Source: Bacillus sp. N13C7
GTDB lineage: Bacteria > Bacillota > Bacilli > Bacillales > Bacillaceae
DNA: 64,000 bases
Direction of reading: 5' to 3'
NCBI RefSeq assembly: GCF_026790065.1
Contig: NZ_JALAMO010000007.1
Span: forward strand, 494,829 to 558,828
Shown: positions 32,877 to 42,706 of the stretch, in pieces
Numbering within the stretch: the first letter of the stretch is position 1
Layout of the letters: each line of letters opens with the position of its first letter
Program-made: the position numbers and the translations under genes
Notes under the pieces: generated by a model
Databases searched by the model: none
What the model was told of the DNA's origin: nothing
The model's input: only the letters and a program-made list of their open reading frames with translations

Positions 32877-32902
32877 AGAATGAATGAGAAGGATGAAATG
32901 AA

Positions 32903-33775
32903 ATGAAAAAAATGCTGGGCAGACTGCTGATCATTGCCGGTATTCTCATATTGTTTGCCGTCATTGTAAAAGATGTTTTTGCAGCAGGCTTGGGTCTCAT
33001 AAACGGCACAGAAGCCGAGTCAGCCAGTGCATCACCGCGGGACATTGACAGCGTAGTCATTGAGTCGGATCACAAGAATGTCCGGATCATAGCGGAAGAA
33101 CGAAATGACATATCGGCAGGCATCTCTGGAGACTCTGGAAAGTTATTTGTTACTGAAAACAGAAGAAAACTGGAGCTGACCGCAAAGGAAAAAGAATTTC
33201 AATTTTTGAATGGATTTAACGATTCTTCCCTTGTCGTCCGCGTTCCTTATGATTATAAAGGTGACCTGACGGTGCGAACCTCGAGCGGCGACGTATCTGT
33301 AGACGGGAATGATCATCTTGCGATTTCCGGGCTGCACGCAATATCTGCGAGCGGAAATATAAGTGTGACGGATGTCCGCCTTCAAGACCTGAACGTGAAG
33401 GGGTCATCGGGAGATGTCACCATTTCAAATACCGTATCCAAAACGGCCGGCATTGATATCGCTTCAGGAGACGCTAACCTGGCTGATGTATCAGGCTCTC
33501 TTGAAGTAAAAATGACTTCAGGAGATCTTGAGGCTTCACTGAAAAAGGTAACGGGCCATGTATCTGTCATGCTGACAAGCGGCGATGCGGATCTGACCCT
33601 TCCCCAAAACGGCAGCTTTACAGTCGATGCGAAATCAGCGAGCGGCGACGTCAGTTCATCGTATTCATTTGCTGATACAGCACATAAAGAACAGCATCAC
33701 CTCACAGGCTCGCAAGGAAGCGGCCGGCATCTAATCGAAATCAAAACGGACAGCGGGGATCTGGTGATACGGTAG
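32903..33775 (+). CDS. liaG: LiaG, membrane-anchored beta-helix-like protein
   Basis: 290 aa with one N-terminal membrane segment ([23 protein letters not shown]) and an extracellular domain of repeating short beta strands ([67 protein letters not shown]), the DUF4097 adhesin-like fold. Its role in the Lia system is unclear. It belongs to the liaIHGFSR operon, 33 nt before liaF. Confidence 0.9.
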   Translation: MKKMLGRLLIIAGILILFAVIVKDVFAAGLGLINGTEAESASASPRDIDSVVIESDHKNVRIIAEERNDISAGISGDSGKLFVTENRRKLELTAKEKEFQFLNGFNDSSLVVRVPYDYKGDLTVRTSSGDVSVDGNDHLAISGLHAISASGNISVTDVRLQDLNVKGSSGDVTISNTVSKTAGIDIASGDANLADVSGSLEVKMTSGDLEASLKKVTGHVSVMLTSGDADLTLPQNGSFTVDAKSASGDVSSSYSFADTAHKEQHHLTGSQGSGRHLIEIKTDSGDLVIR

Positions 33776-33808
33776 CACCAGGCAGAAGAAAGGAGGCGGA
33801 CACCAGGA

Positions 33809-34534
33809 ATGACAAAAAAACAGCTTCTTGGATTTATCATTGCTTTATTCGGCATCAGTATGTTTTTGCAAATTATCGGAATAGGCGATCTGCTGTTTTG
33901 GCCGCTCTTTTTTCTGATTGCCGGCTATTTCTTAAAAAAATATTCCCGTGATTGGCTTGGCTCCGTCATGTACATCTTTGCCGCGTTTTTATTTTTGAAA
34001 AACCTCTTCAGCATCACCTTTAATTTATTCGGCTACGCGTTTGCCGCATTTCTGATTTACGCCGGCTACAGGCTTGTGAAAGGGAAGCCGGTATTTGAAC
34101 CGAATGAGAAACGGGTCAACCTCAATAAAAAAGAACAGCATGAGCCGCCAAAAGATGTCAAACATCCCGACATGCGCAGCTTTTTTATCGGAGAGCTGCA
34201 AATGATGAAGCAGCCGTTTGACCTGAATGATTTAAATATCTCTGGTTTTATCGGTGATATCAAAATCGATTTGTCTAAAGCGATGATTCCCGAGGGAGAA
34301 AGTACGATCGTCATAAGCGGAGTCATTGGAAACGTGGATATTTATGTGCCATCAGACCTTGAAGTAGCTGTCAGCTCGGCTGTTTTTATTGGGGATATCA
34401 ATCTGATCGGCACAAAGAAAAGCGGATTAAGCACGAAGGTATATGCCGCGTCATCTGATTTCAGCGAGTCAAAGCGCCGGGTCAAAGTGTCCGTTTCCTT
34501 ATTTATCGGTGATGTGGATGTGAAGTACGTATGA
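33809..34534 (+). CDS. liaF: LiaF, inhibitor of the LiaRS two-component system
   Basis: 241 aa. Residues 1-100 hold four hydrophobic segments (LLGFIIALFGISMFL, LLFWPLFFLIAGYFL, LGSVMYIFAAFLFL, FGYAFAAFLIYAGY). The C-terminal half is a cytoplasmic or surface beta domain with ISGFIGDIKIDLSKA and SAVFIGDINLIG repeats (LiaF-like family). LiaF holds LiaS in the off state. Translation is coupled to liaS through the ATGA overlap. Confidence 0.94.
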   Translation: MTKKQLLGFIIALFGISMFLQIIGIGDLLFWPLFFLIAGYFLKKYSRDWLGSVMYIFAAFLFLKNLFSITFNLFGYAFAAFLIYAGYRLVKGKPVFEPNEKRVNLNKKEQHEPPKDVKHPDMRSFFIGELQMMKQPFDLNDLNISGFIGDIKIDLSKAMIPEGESTIVISGVIGNVDIYVPSDLEVAVSSAVFIGDINLIGTKKSGLSTKVYAASSDFSESKRRVKVSVSLFIGDVDVKYV

Positions 34535-35613
34535 GAAATAAACTGCTTGTGAGCCTCCAGTGGCGCGCCATCCGCATGACAACGGGAATCAGCCTGCTGC
34601 TTTTTGCCTGCTTGATTTCTTTTATGATGTTTTACTATCGGCTTGATCCGCTTGTTTTGCTGTCGTCAAGCTGGTTCGGAATTCCGTTTATCCTAATATT
34701 GCTGCTTATCAGCGTGACGGTCGGCTTTGCATCAGGGTATATGTACGGCAACCGGCTGAAGACAAGGGTTGATACATTGGTCGAATCAATATTAACCTTT
34801 GAAAACGGCAATTTCGCTTATCGGATACCGCCGCTTGGAGATGATGAGATTGGCCTGGCCGCCGATCAGCTGAACGAAATGGCGAAGCGCGTGGAGCTCC
34901 AAGTCGCTTCCCTGCAGAAACTTTCCAATGAACGTGCAGAGTGGCAGGCACAAATGAAGAAATCGGTCATATCAGAAGAACGCCAGCGATTGGCAAGAGA
35001 TCTGCATGATGCAGTCAGCCAGCAGCTTTTTGCCATATCAATGATGACATCAGCTGTGCTGGAACACGTGAAGGATGCTGATGATAAAACAGTCAAGCGG
35101 ATCAAGATGGTCGAGCATATGGCAGGTGAAGCCCAAAATGAAATGAGGGCGCTGCTGCTCCATTTAAGGCCTGTTACTCTTGAAGGAAAAGGGCTGAAGG
35201 AGGGGCTTACGGAGCTTTTGGACGAGTTCCGGAAGAAACAGCCGCTTGATATCGATTGGGATATTCAAGAAACAGCGATATCCAAAGGTGTTGAAGATCA
35301 TTTGTTCAGAATCGTCCAGGAGGCCCTTTCAAACGTATTTAGACATTCAAAAGCCTCAAAAGTATCAGTGATTCTGGGCATAAAGAACAATCAGCTCCGG
35401 CTGAAGGTGATAGATAATGGAAAAGGATTTAAAATGGATCAGGTAAAAGCATCCTCATACGGCTTGAACTCTATGAAAGAACGTGCAAGCGAAATCGGCG
35501 GAGTCGCCGAAGTGATATCAGTAGAAGGAAAAGGCACACAAATCGAAGTGAAGGTTCCGATTTTCCCGGAAGAAAAAGGAGAGAACGAACGTGATTCGAG
35601 TATTATTGATTGA
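34531..35613 (+). CDS. liaS: LiaS, sensor histidine kinase
   Basis: 360 aa NarL-type (HisKA_3) kinase: two membrane segments within the first 75 residues separated by only about 15 residues, so it is an intramembrane-sensing kinase. A HAMP linker follows, then RDLHDAVSQQLFAI with phosphorylated His159, and the ATPase part with FRIVQEALSNVFRHSKA and DNGKGF. It senses cell-wall antibiotics through LiaF. It overlaps liaR by 23 nt. Confidence 0.95.
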   Translation: MRNKLLVSLQWRAIRMTTGISLLLFACLISFMMFYYRLDPLVLLSSSWFGIPFILILLLISVTVGFASGYMYGNRLKTRVDTLVESILTFENGNFAYRIPPLGDDEIGLAADQLNEMAKRVELQVASLQKLSNERAEWQAQMKKSVISEERQRLARDLHDAVSQQLFAISMMTSAVLEHVKDADDKTVKRIKMVEHMAGEAQNEMRALLLHLRPVTLEGKGLKEGLTELLDEFRKKQPLDIDWDIQETAISKGVEDHLFRIVQEALSNVFRHSKASKVSVILGIKNNQLRLKVIDNGKGFKMDQVKASSYGLNSMKERASEIGGVAEVISVEGKGTQIEVKVPIFPEEKGENERDSSIID

Positions 35614-36226
35614 TGATCATGAAATGGTAAGAATGGGACTCGCGGCTTTTTTGGAGGCGCAGCCCGACATTGAAGTCATCGGCGAAGCATCTGACGGCAG
35701 AGAAGGCGTACGGCTTGCTGCCGAGCTGTCGCCTGATGTGATTTTAATGGATCTTGTCATGGAGGGCATGGATGGCATTGAAGCCACAAAGCAAATTTGC
35801 CGGGAACTTCCCGACCCGAAAATTATTGTGCTCACAAGCTTCATTGATGATGACAAAGTATATCCAGTCATTGAAGCTGGCGCGCTCAGCTATCTATTGA
35901 AAACCTCAAAAGCGGCGGAAATCGCCGATGCCATCCGCGCCGCAAACAAGGGAGAGCCAAAACTTGAATCAAAAGTGGCGGGTAAAGTGTTATCCCGGCT
36001 GCGCCACTCAGGTGAACACGCGCTCCCGCATGAATCACTTACGAAACGGGAGCTCGAAATTCTTTGCCTGATCGCAGAAGGAAAAACAAATAAAGAAATA
36101 GGCGAAGAACTGTTTATCACCATTAAAACAGTGAAAACCCATATCACAAATATTTTATCAAAACTGGATGTCAGTGACCGAACCCAGGCAGCGGTGTACG
36201 CACATCGGAATCACCTCGTAAAATAG
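35591..36226 (+). CDS. liaR: LiaR, response regulator (NarL family)
   Basis: 211 aa, GTG start after AAAGGAGAGAACG. The receiver has Asp54 in ILMDLVMEG and the C-terminal LuxR-type HTH has LTKRELEILCLIAEGKTNKEI. It binds the 7-4-7 palindrome before liaI. It ends 7 nt from the end of the convergent gerAC, with no real terminator between them. Confidence 0.95.
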   Translation: MIRVLLIDDHEMVRMGLAAFLEAQPDIEVIGEASDGREGVRLAAELSPDVILMDLVMEGMDGIEATKQICRELPDPKIIVLTSFIDDDKVYPVIEAGALSYLLKTSKAAEIADAIRAANKGEPKLESKVAGKVLSRLRHSGEHALPHESLTKRELEILCLIAEGKTNKEIGEELFITIKTVKTHITNILSKLDVSDRTQAAVYAHRNHLVK

Positions 36227-36233
36227 GCGTTCA

Positions 36234-37355
36234 CTATTTGTTTGCGCCTTTCGTCCCGAAGTCTCTGACAACGACATTGACTCTGTAATCTATTTCCGCT
36301 TTGCTGAAATACTCATCATCCCATTTTCTTGAAATCTTTTTCCATTTCCGAGGATAATGGATTCTGACTTGGTTTCCTAACCCGGTCACATCCGCTTTGA
36401 TTTCCTTCTGCAGCCTCTCTGTAATAAAAGCGGTTACTGTTTTGTGTAATCGTTTTTCTACTGTCCTTTCAATATCTTTGATATATGAATCCTTAAACGA
36501 AACTTCATTGGGATTCCAGTCCTCAGATAGACGACCTTCAATATTGCGTGTGACGGTGAATTTGAATTTTCCGTCCTTGTAGGCCGTCTTGATCTTTCGA
36601 TTGCTTGAATACACTTCATAAGAAAAGAGATGGCCGTCGCGCTTCAAGTCAATAACGCCACCTTCGACAGTGCCTGTAAATAAGTTGATGTTTTGAACCT
36701 CAATCGGGGTGAGATCCCTAGTCCATATTTTGTCTTTGATGACGGAAGCACCGTTTATCACGAGTTTGCCGTTTTCCTCACCGACATGAGGGATGAGGAA
36801 CGAATCGTCAGAGGTCAAGTGTTCTGAGATTTCCCCCAGTGTAACAGGCTGCATCATTCTGATCGTCACCGTATTATTCTCTGTCAGATCATAAATCACA
36901 TTGGATGCGGGCTCGCCTTGATCATTCATTTTAAAGATATCCTTAGTTTTGCCATCGGTGACAAAAACGTACGAACTTCTCCTTGTCCCGTTGTCTCTGA
37001 CAAACTGGTTAATGATCGCGTCAATTCCGATCTGATCCGCAATTACGCTTTTGGAAAGCAGAATGAGACGCAAATGCTGGGAAAACGTGGGGTTATGCTT
37101 TAACGCAGATGTTCTCATCATTTGATGGACAGTTTCACCCTTTGTGATAGAAAGCTGTGTCGGGTCAGATGAAGAGCCTTCCTTGGAGCTGATTTGTTTC
37201 GGTACGAGAATCTGCTGTGTAAGTTCTAAATTTTTATCATCCGGCTTGTCTAAGCCAACACCGATCACCAAGCTTAATTCCTCGATATTCTGGCTGTCCC
37301 AGCATCCGGACAGCAATAGGGTGCATATAAATATACTTAAAATCCGGGTTTTCAT
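36234..37355 (-). CDS. gerAC: Germination receptor subunit GerAC
   Basis: 373 aa lipoprotein: signal with lipobox LLSGC (Cys about residue 18), then the GerAC domain of spore germinant receptors (WDSQNIEELSLVIGVGLDKP, QQILVPKQIS, EWNPNEVSF-type region). It sits on the spore inner membrane with GerAA and GerAB and senses L-alanine. It overlaps gerAB by 4 nt. It is the last gene of the operon. Confidence 0.95.
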   Translation of the reverse strand: MKTRILSIFICTLLLSGCWDSQNIEELSLVIGVGLDKPDDKNLELTQQILVPKQISSKEGSSSDPTQLSITKGETVHQMMRTSALKHNPTFSQHLRLILLSKSVIADQIGIDAIINQFVRDNGTRRSSYVFVTDGKTKDIFKMNDQGEPASNVIYDLTENNTVTIRMMQPVTLGEISEHLTSDDSFLIPHVGEENGKLVINGASVIKDKIWTRDLTPIEVQNINLFTGTVEGGVIDLKRDGHLFSYEVYSSNRKIKTAYKDGKFKFTVTRNIEGRLSEDWNPNEVSFKDSYIKDIERTVEKRLHKTVTAFITERLQKEIKADVTGLGNQVRIHYPRKWKKISRKWDDEYFSKAEIDYRVNVVVRDFGTKGANK

Positions 37356-38449
37356 TTTGCTGTAATCCTCCTTTTGAGAGCGACAATGAAAAAGAGAATG
37401 AAGGGAAGCAGAAAAAGGCAGACGAAAATGTACCCGAGATAATCGCTGTACATCATGACCTGGTTAGCGTCATCCGGCCAGAGAGAAAAATAATAGACAA
37501 TGATCCCGATGATCACCATACTTTTTTTAGTTGATAATCCGAACGTCTTCTTTAGCCCGTTAGCGGCAAAATAGCCGTAAATGACAAACGTTGTGAAAAA
37601 TTGGATAATCCAGACGACCAGTAAAAATGATTCAAATCTTTCAATGAATATGCCTTTAAGCTCAAAGGACTGAAAGAGAGAAATGGTCGGCCAGATCAGC
37701 GTTTTCACCTCGGGAGCGGTCAAAGCCCCGACGACGATAATATACGTAAGGATATATAAAATAATCGGAATCAAAAATCCTATAGATGCATATCTGAATG
37801 TGTATTTCTTATTCTTCATATGTTCAGGAAGAAACAGCATCACTTCCATTCCTAAAAAAGAGATGGAAACGACAGTAAGGGAGTTTGCAACGGGTCCAAG
37901 GCCTTCGCCTAAAACAGGGCGCAAACTATTAATGTCAAAAATTTTAAAACTGATCCCGAACACAATCAGCAAAATAATGATCGTAACCGTCAAGTAAAAG
38001 GGAAACAGTCGCGACACATCACTTAACCCTCCAATCATTAAATAAATACCGCAGCAAATAAACGTTAAAATAATGATCTGAATTGGCGTTCTCTCCAGCA
38101 GGAAAAACTTCACCATTTCAGCCATCGCCCGAGTCTCGAAGCTGGCAACGCCGAGGAAATAGCAGGAGATCAACAGGCCGATCAAGCTGCCGAACCATTT
38201 CCCCAACCCTTCTTGCAAATAATCAAAGAGTGAAGGGTATTGATGTTTTTTTTGAATGAGCGTATTTAAATAAATGAAGAAAATAAAAATGAAACCTTCT
38301 AATATCAGCGTGATCCAGCCGTCAGGCGTATTAGCCTTAGTGGTCAGAGCTCTCGGCAATGTTAAAAGACCGGCCCCAAGCATTGTATTCGCAACAATAG
38401 AAATACCTTGAAAGGTATTAAGTTTTAGTGGAGTCTGTTTTTGGCTCAT
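37352..38449 (-). CDS. gerAB: Germination receptor subunit GerAB
   Basis: 365 aa from ATG 38449 (MSQKQTPLKLNTFQGISIVA), APC-superfamily-like protein with ten membrane segments (ANTMLGAGLLTLPRAL near the start). It is the probable L-alanine binding subunit of the GerA receptor. It starts 32 nt inside the end of gerAA; the best ribosome site, AGAGGCG, is about 12 nt away. Confidence 0.95.
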   Translation of the reverse strand: MSQKQTPLKLNTFQGISIVANTMLGAGLLTLPRALTTKANTPDGWITLILEGFIFIFFIYLNTLIQKKHQYPSLFDYLQEGLGKWFGSLIGLLISCYFLGVASFETRAMAEMVKFFLLERTPIQIIILTFICCGIYLMIGGLSDVSRLFPFYLTVTIIILLIVFGISFKIFDINSLRPVLGEGLGPVANSLTVVSISFLGMEVMLFLPEHMKNKKYTFRYASIGFLIPIILYILTYIIVVGALTAPEVKTLIWPTISLFQSFELKGIFIERFESFLLVVWIIQFFTTFVIYGYFAANGLKKTFGLSTKKSMVIIGIIVYYFSLWPDDANQVMMYSDYLGYIFVCLFLLPFILFFIVALKRRITAK

Positions 38450-39866
38450 TTGGATTATTCGCCTCTTTTGGTTTGTTTTTAATGGGGAGACGGATAATGG
38501 AGTCATCCTTATTTTTCAGGCTGAAGAAACCGTTTGGCGAAAAATACGGAGACCCAAAGCTCGTTTGTCTCGTTAAGTGCGTATAAACGACAAGCATAAA
38601 TAAAATAATTCCATACAGCCCTAGAATAGCTGCAGAAAACATTGAAATAAAACGCAGCACCCGGAAAGACAGCCCCATTCCGTATTGGGGAACGGTAAAG
38701 GATGCCAGGGCAATGACACTGACGACAATGACCATAATCGAACTGACGAGATTCGCTTCTACCGCTGCCTGTCCAATCACTACGCCCCCGACGAGGCCGA
38801 TCGTCTGTCCGAGCGGATTGGGAAGACGCAGTCCGGCTTCTCTCAGCAGCTCGATGGTTACTTCCATCAGCAGGGCTTCAAATATTGGCGGGAACGGCAC
38901 GTTTTCCCTGTTTGCCGAAATCGTGACGGCAAGCGCGGTCGGCAGCAGCCCTTGATGGAAGGAAACGAGTGCAATATAAATCGATGACAAAAACAAGGTG
39001 ATGAAGATAGAAGCAAAGCGCAGCGACCGGATAAGAGATGCTGAAATCCAGCGTTCATAGTAGTCATCCGGAGACTGCATCAGGATCCCGAGAGAAACCG
39101 GCACCAGCAGCACAAATGGTGAACTGTCGACCAAAATGGCCACACGGCCGTTAAACAGGGCTGACGATACCTTGTCAGGTCTTTCCGTATTTTGAATCTG
39201 TGGAAATGGTGAATATTTATTATCTTCAATGAGCTCCTCGAGCGTTCCGCTGTCCTGGATATCCTCCAGCTGGATATTTTCAAGCCGTGCTTTCACTTCT
39301 TTTATGACGGACTTTTTTGCTTTGCCTTCAATGTACATAATGGCTGCAGGCTTCAGCTTGTTTTCGCCGATCATGATTTTTTTGGTGATCAATTTCGGAT
39401 GAGAGGTTCTTTGTCTGATCAGAGCGAGATTTGTATCGATATCCTCTACAAACGCAACCTTTGGGCCGCGAACCACTTTTTCAGTTGTCGGCTCTTGCAG
39501 GCTTCTTGTTTTTTTCTTTTCTGTAGACAGAATATAGACTTTGTCCAATCCGTTGACAAACACAGCGCAATTGCCGTTGAGAATGGACTCGACCGTTTTT
39601 TCCGCGGTTTCAACGGGACTTGCGTCAAGCTGGTCAAGGCGTTTTTTGACTTGGTCAAGCGTGAGCGTATCCTGATCCTTGAGTAAGGTTTTAATCGATT
39701 CTGAAACCTTCTTCTGGTCATTCAGTTCACTAAAATAGAGAAAGTAAAAAACAAGCCCGTTGGAGAGCATTTTTTTGTTTTTTACGAGATCATCGTTTTC
39801 TTTTAATTTTGGAAGCACCAGTGCTAAATTATCGTGTATATATTCTTTGAATTCTGTTTGTTCCAA
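38418..39866 (-). CDS. gerAA: Germination receptor subunit GerAA
   Basis: 482 aa from TTG 39866 (MEQTEFKEYIHDNLALVL). A GTG at 39875 lies inside the ribosome site AGAGGTGA and is rejected. About 240 hydrophilic residues precede four or five membrane segments; PPIFEALLMEVTIELLREAGLRLP and GQTIGLVGGVVIGQAAVEA are the marks of the GerA family. Known expression is in the forespore under SigG. Confidence 0.95.
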   Translation of the reverse strand: MEQTEFKEYIHDNLALVLPKLKENDDLVKNKKMLSNGLVFYFLYFSELNDQKKVSESIKTLLKDQDTLTLDQVKKRLDQLDASPVETAEKTVESILNGNCAVFVNGLDKVYILSTEKKKTRSLQEPTTEKVVRGPKVAFVEDIDTNLALIRQRTSHPKLITKKIMIGENKLKPAAIMYIEGKAKKSVIKEVKARLENIQLEDIQDSGTLEELIEDNKYSPFPQIQNTERPDKVSSALFNGRVAILVDSSPFVLLVPVSLGILMQSPDDYYERWISASLIRSLRFASIFITLFLSSIYIALVSFHQGLLPTALAVTISANRENVPFPPIFEALLMEVTIELLREAGLRLPNPLGQTIGLVGGVVIGQAAVEANLVSSIMVIVVSVIALASFTVPQYGMGLSFRVLRFISMFSAAILGLYGIILFMLVVYTHLTRQTSFGSPYFSPNGFFSLKNKDDSIIRLPIKNKPKEANNPNEPKTDSTKT

Positions 39867-39922
39867 TGAGGTCACCTCTTATCCAAAACCTTAGTAGAGG
39901 TTATCTTTTCCTGTTAAAAAAA

Positions 39923-39931
39923 TGATATACT
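39923..39931 (+). promoter_or_regulatory. Extended -10 promoter of the 61-aa gene
   Basis: TG-A-TATACT at 39923-39931. The predicted start near 39938 leaves a leader of about 45 nt before GTG 39983. Confidence 0.5.
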
Positions 39932-39982
39932 GTGTTACAGTATTTCATGGCAGAAGTTTTTTATGAAAGCGGAGGATATGAA

Positions 39983-40168
39983 GTGGCACAGGTAAGGCTA
40001 GCAGGAAAACAAGAAGAAATCGAACAGCTCATCAGATCATTTGAAAAGCATTATGATGTCTCCTATACATCAAAGGAGTACGGCAGGACGAATCCAAAGT
40101 ACAAATATTCAAAGGATTCCCGCGTATATCTTGAATTAAAATTAAAATCTGCCAAGATCGAAAAATAA
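39983..40168 (+). CDS. 61-aa protein of the DUF3970 type
   Basis: MAQVRLAGKQEEIEQLIRSF then EKHYDVSYTSKEYGRTN and a strand-forming end (SRVYLELKLKSAKIEK). The small alpha/beta protein resembles the DUF3970 family, whose function is unknown. I chose GTG 39983 because GGAGG lies 7 nt before it; the longer ATG 39947 frame has no ribosome site. It may be the gene later annotated as yvzF in 168, but I am not sure. It lies 66 nt before citG and may be read together with it. Confidence 0.7.
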   Translation: MAQVRLAGKQEEIEQLIRSFEKHYDVSYTSKEYGRTNPKYKYSKDSRVYLELKLKSAKIEK

Positions 40169-40234
40169 AAAGGATTTTTTATATCACTGGCGAATTATGA
40201 TCTAATGAAGCAACCGTTATGGAGGGATACATAA

Positions 40235-41623
40235 ATGGAATACAGAATTGAACGAGACACCATGGGAGAAGTAAAAGTTCCTGCTGATAAATTTTGGGGC
40301 GCCCAAACACAGCGAAGCAAAGAGAACTTTAAGATCGGTTCTGAAAAAATGCCGATGCGTGTTGTGAAGGCGTTTGCAATATTAAAACGAAGCACAGCGC
40401 TTGCCAATAAGCGCCTCGGCAATCTGGACGCGGAAAAAGCAGAAGCGATTGCAGCAGTTTGTGATGATGTGCTCAAAGGCAAATACGATGACAACTTCCC
40501 GCTTGTCGTATGGCAGACCGGAAGCGGCACACAAAGCAACATGAACATGAACGAAGTGGTAGCCAACCGCGCGACTGCTTTATTAAAAGAAAAGAACTCT
40601 GACAAAACGATTCATCCAAATGACGACGTGAACCGCAGCCAAAGCTCCAACGACACATTCCCGACTGCGATGCATGTTGCCGCTGTATTGGCTGTTTATG
40701 AGCAGCTTGTGCCGGCGCTTGACCAGCTTCGCAATACACTGGATGAAAAAGCGAAAGCATACAGCGATATTGTTAAAATCGGACGCACGCACCTTCAGGA
40801 TGCTACGCCACTGACGCTCGGACAGGAAATCAGCGGATGGGTGTACATGCTGGACCGTTCGAAGGAAATGATTTTAGAAGCGACAGATAAAATGCGTGCG
40901 CTTGCAATCGGTGGTACGGCTGTCGGAACGGGAATCAATGCCCATCCAGAGTTTGGAGAGCTTGTTTCAGAAGAGATCACAAAACTGACCGGCCAAACGT
41001 TCAGCAGCTCGCCGAATAAATTCCACGCGCTGACAAGCCATGACGAAATCACTTATGCGCATGGTGCATTAAAAGCGCTTGCGGCTGATTTAATGAAAAT
41101 CGCGAATGATGTCAGATGGCTTGCAAGCGGGCCTCGCTGCGGCATCGGGGAAATTGTCATCCCTGAAAATGAGCCGGGCAGCTCCATCATGCCTGGTAAA
41201 GTCAATCCGACACAAAGTGAAGCATTAACAATGATCGCAGCGCAAATCATGGGGAATGATGCGACAATCGGCTTTGCGGCGAGTCAGGGGAATTTTGAAC
41301 TGAACGTGTTTAAGCCTGTGATTATTTACAACTTCCTGCAGTCTGTACAGCTGCTGAGTGACGGCATGAATTCCTTCCATGATAAATGTGCTGTCGGTAT
41401 TGAGCCTAACAAAGAAACCATTCAGGAAAACCTGTCAAATTCATTAATGCTTGTTACGGCGCTGAACCCGCATATCGGATATGAAAACGCGGCGAAAATC
41501 GCCAAGCTTGCTCACAAAGAGGGATTAACGCTGAAAGAAGCGGCTTTGAAGCTTGAATTGCTGACAGAGGAGCAATTTAACGAAATGGTTAAGCCGGAAG
41601 ATATGGTAAAACCAAAGGCGTAA
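40235..41623 (+). CDS. citG: Fumarase CitG (class II fumarate hydratase)
   Basis: 462 aa, iron-independent fumarase of the citric acid cycle. Conserved regions: [16 protein letters not shown], the [14 protein letters not shown] substrate loop, [16 protein letters not shown], and the fumarate-lyase signature [15 protein letters not shown]. It acts as a cytosolic homotetramer. ATG follows ATGGAGGGATAC. A terminator shared with yuxN follows. Confidence 0.97.
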   Translation: MEYRIERDTMGEVKVPADKFWGAQTQRSKENFKIGSEKMPMRVVKAFAILKRSTALANKRLGNLDAEKAEAIAAVCDDVLKGKYDDNFPLVVWQTGSGTQSNMNMNEVVANRATALLKEKNSDKTIHPNDDVNRSQSSNDTFPTAMHVAAVLAVYEQLVPALDQLRNTLDEKAKAYSDIVKIGRTHLQDATPLTLGQEISGWVYMLDRSKEMILEATDKMRALAIGGTAVGTGINAHPEFGELVSEEITKLTGQTFSSSPNKFHALTSHDEITYAHGALKALAADLMKIANDVRWLASGPRCGIGEIVIPENEPGSSIMPGKVNPTQSEALTMIAAQIMGNDATIGFAASQGNFELNVFKPVIIYNFLQSVQLLSDGMNSFHDKCAVGIEPNKETIQENLSNSLMLVTALNPHIGYENAAKIAKLAHKEGLTLKEAALKLELLTEEQFNEMVKPEDMVKPKA

Positions 41624-41630
41624 TAGAAAG

Positions 41631-41662
41631 AAAAAACGGCTGCTTTTTAAGCAGCCGTTCTT
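41631..41662. terminator. Bidirectional terminator citG / yuxN
   Basis: AACGGCTGC / GCAGCCGTT stem with a 7-nt loop; A-run on the left, CTTCT on the right. Confidence 0.88.
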
Positions 41663-42538
41663 CTAAATATATTGCTGTTTTAATAGATATTTAAGCTGCT
41701 CCGCATCTTTTGCGAGCGCTTCAGACTCCGTCAGATTATGGATCATTCCTTTTATGATTGCCAGCTTCGGTGTTTTTTTCTTCATTTCTGCTTCAAGTAT
41801 GTCCAGGCTCTCCGATAATTCAAGAGAGGAGTTTGTGTTTAAGCGGTTAATTTTGTCACGAAGGCTTTTCACAATGGATTCAGTCAGCGGGTCAGGCTGT
41901 CCATGCGAAAGAGGCCCAAATAAAGAGCTTGCCTCTTCCAATGTAATGAAAGGCTTATCATTCCGTTCAGACATGCCTTTTACCATATCATCAATTCGAT
42001 TCATAATGAGATCAGCTAATTGGTCCGGCTTCACAGTGTAGCCGAGCAAAATCATGCTTTCCAGGTAAATCTGGCTGATGCCCTCTATTAAAAAACAAAG
42101 CTCTGCAGTATATGGTTCCGCTTTTTTTCCATAAATGTTCAGCAGGCTGTCGATATGAAATTGAAGAGAGGACTGGCGGATTTTTTTTGCGCATTGTTCC
42201 ACTTCCTCTGTGTAAGGCAGAGAGCCTTCCTTCATCTGCATGCTGATAAAATCCTTGTGTTCAAGGATATTTTCATAGAGCACGGTCAGCTGTTTCCGGT
42301 AAGCCGTTCTGGGGCTGTCGCCCTTCGTTTTAATATTTAAAATTCGGGTAAACGTTTTATCATAATAGTAGTTCAGCATAGACAGAAGAAGCGCTTCTTT
42401 CGAAGGAAAATAAATATAAAAAGCGCCTTTTGATATTTTGCATTCTTTTGCGATTTCCTGAACTGATGTTGAGTTGTATCCTTTTTGGGCAAATAGTTTT
42501 AAGGCTGTTTCAATAATCAGCTTTTCTTTTTCCTTCAA
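41663..42538 (-). CDS. yuxN: TetR-family regulator YuxN
   Basis: 291 aa from TTG 42538 (MKEKEKLIIETALKLF). The GTG at 42547 is in the ribosome site AAAGGGTGG. The N-terminal TetR HTH is clear (TSVQEIAKECKISKGAFYIYFPSKEALLLSML), and the ligand domain is longer than the usual ~200-aa TetR. Two TGAC-N6-GTCA type palindromes lie in the 170-nt gap to the next gene and are likely its operators. Its ligand is unknown. Confidence 0.88.
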   Translation of the reverse strand: MKEKEKLIIETALKLFAQKGYNSTSVQEIAKECKISKGAFYIYFPSKEALLLSMLNYYYDKTFTRILNIKTKGDSPRTAYRKQLTVLYENILEHKDFISMQMKEGSLPYTEEVEQCAKKIRQSSLQFHIDSLLNIYGKKAEPYTAELCFLIEGISQIYLESMILLGYTVKPDQLADLIMNRIDDMVKGMSERNDKPFITLEEASSLFGPLSHGQPDPLTESIVKSLRDKINRLNTNSSLELSESLDILEAEMKKKTPKLAIIKGMIHNLTESEALAKDAEQLKYLLKQQYI

Positions 42539-42578
42539 TGGTTCCACCCTTTCGGAGCCCGGAGGCCTGCATAGGATA

Positions 42579-42592
42579 TGACCATATAGTCA
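42579..42592. promoter_or_regulatory. TetR-like palindrome 1 (before yuxN)
   Basis: TGACCATATAGTCA: TGAC / GTCA arms, 6-nt centre, 41 nt before the yuxN start codon. It is related to the better palindrome at 42666. Confidence 0.5.
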
Positions 42593-42618
42593 CACCTTCT
42601 GTTATAAAATTAACCTTA

Positions 42619-42647
42619 TTGTAACTTGTTTTTTTATCATGTATTAT
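42619..42647 (+). promoter_or_regulatory. Promoter of the 54-aa gene
   Basis: TTGTAA (42619-42624), 17 nt, TATTAT (42642-42647). Confidence 0.5.
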
Positions 42648-42665
42648 TTATATTATAAATTGAGA

Positions 42666-42679
42666 TGACCGAACGGTCA
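42666..42679. promoter_or_regulatory. TetR-like palindrome 2 (before the 54-aa gene)
   Basis: TGACCGAACGGTCA: perfect TGACCG / CGGTCA arms around AA. It lies at about +12 to +25 of the predicted transcript of the small gene, a good place for repression. Confidence 0.65.
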
Positions 42680-42706
42680 AAGCTCAAGCGAAAGGGTGAA
42701 TCTAGA

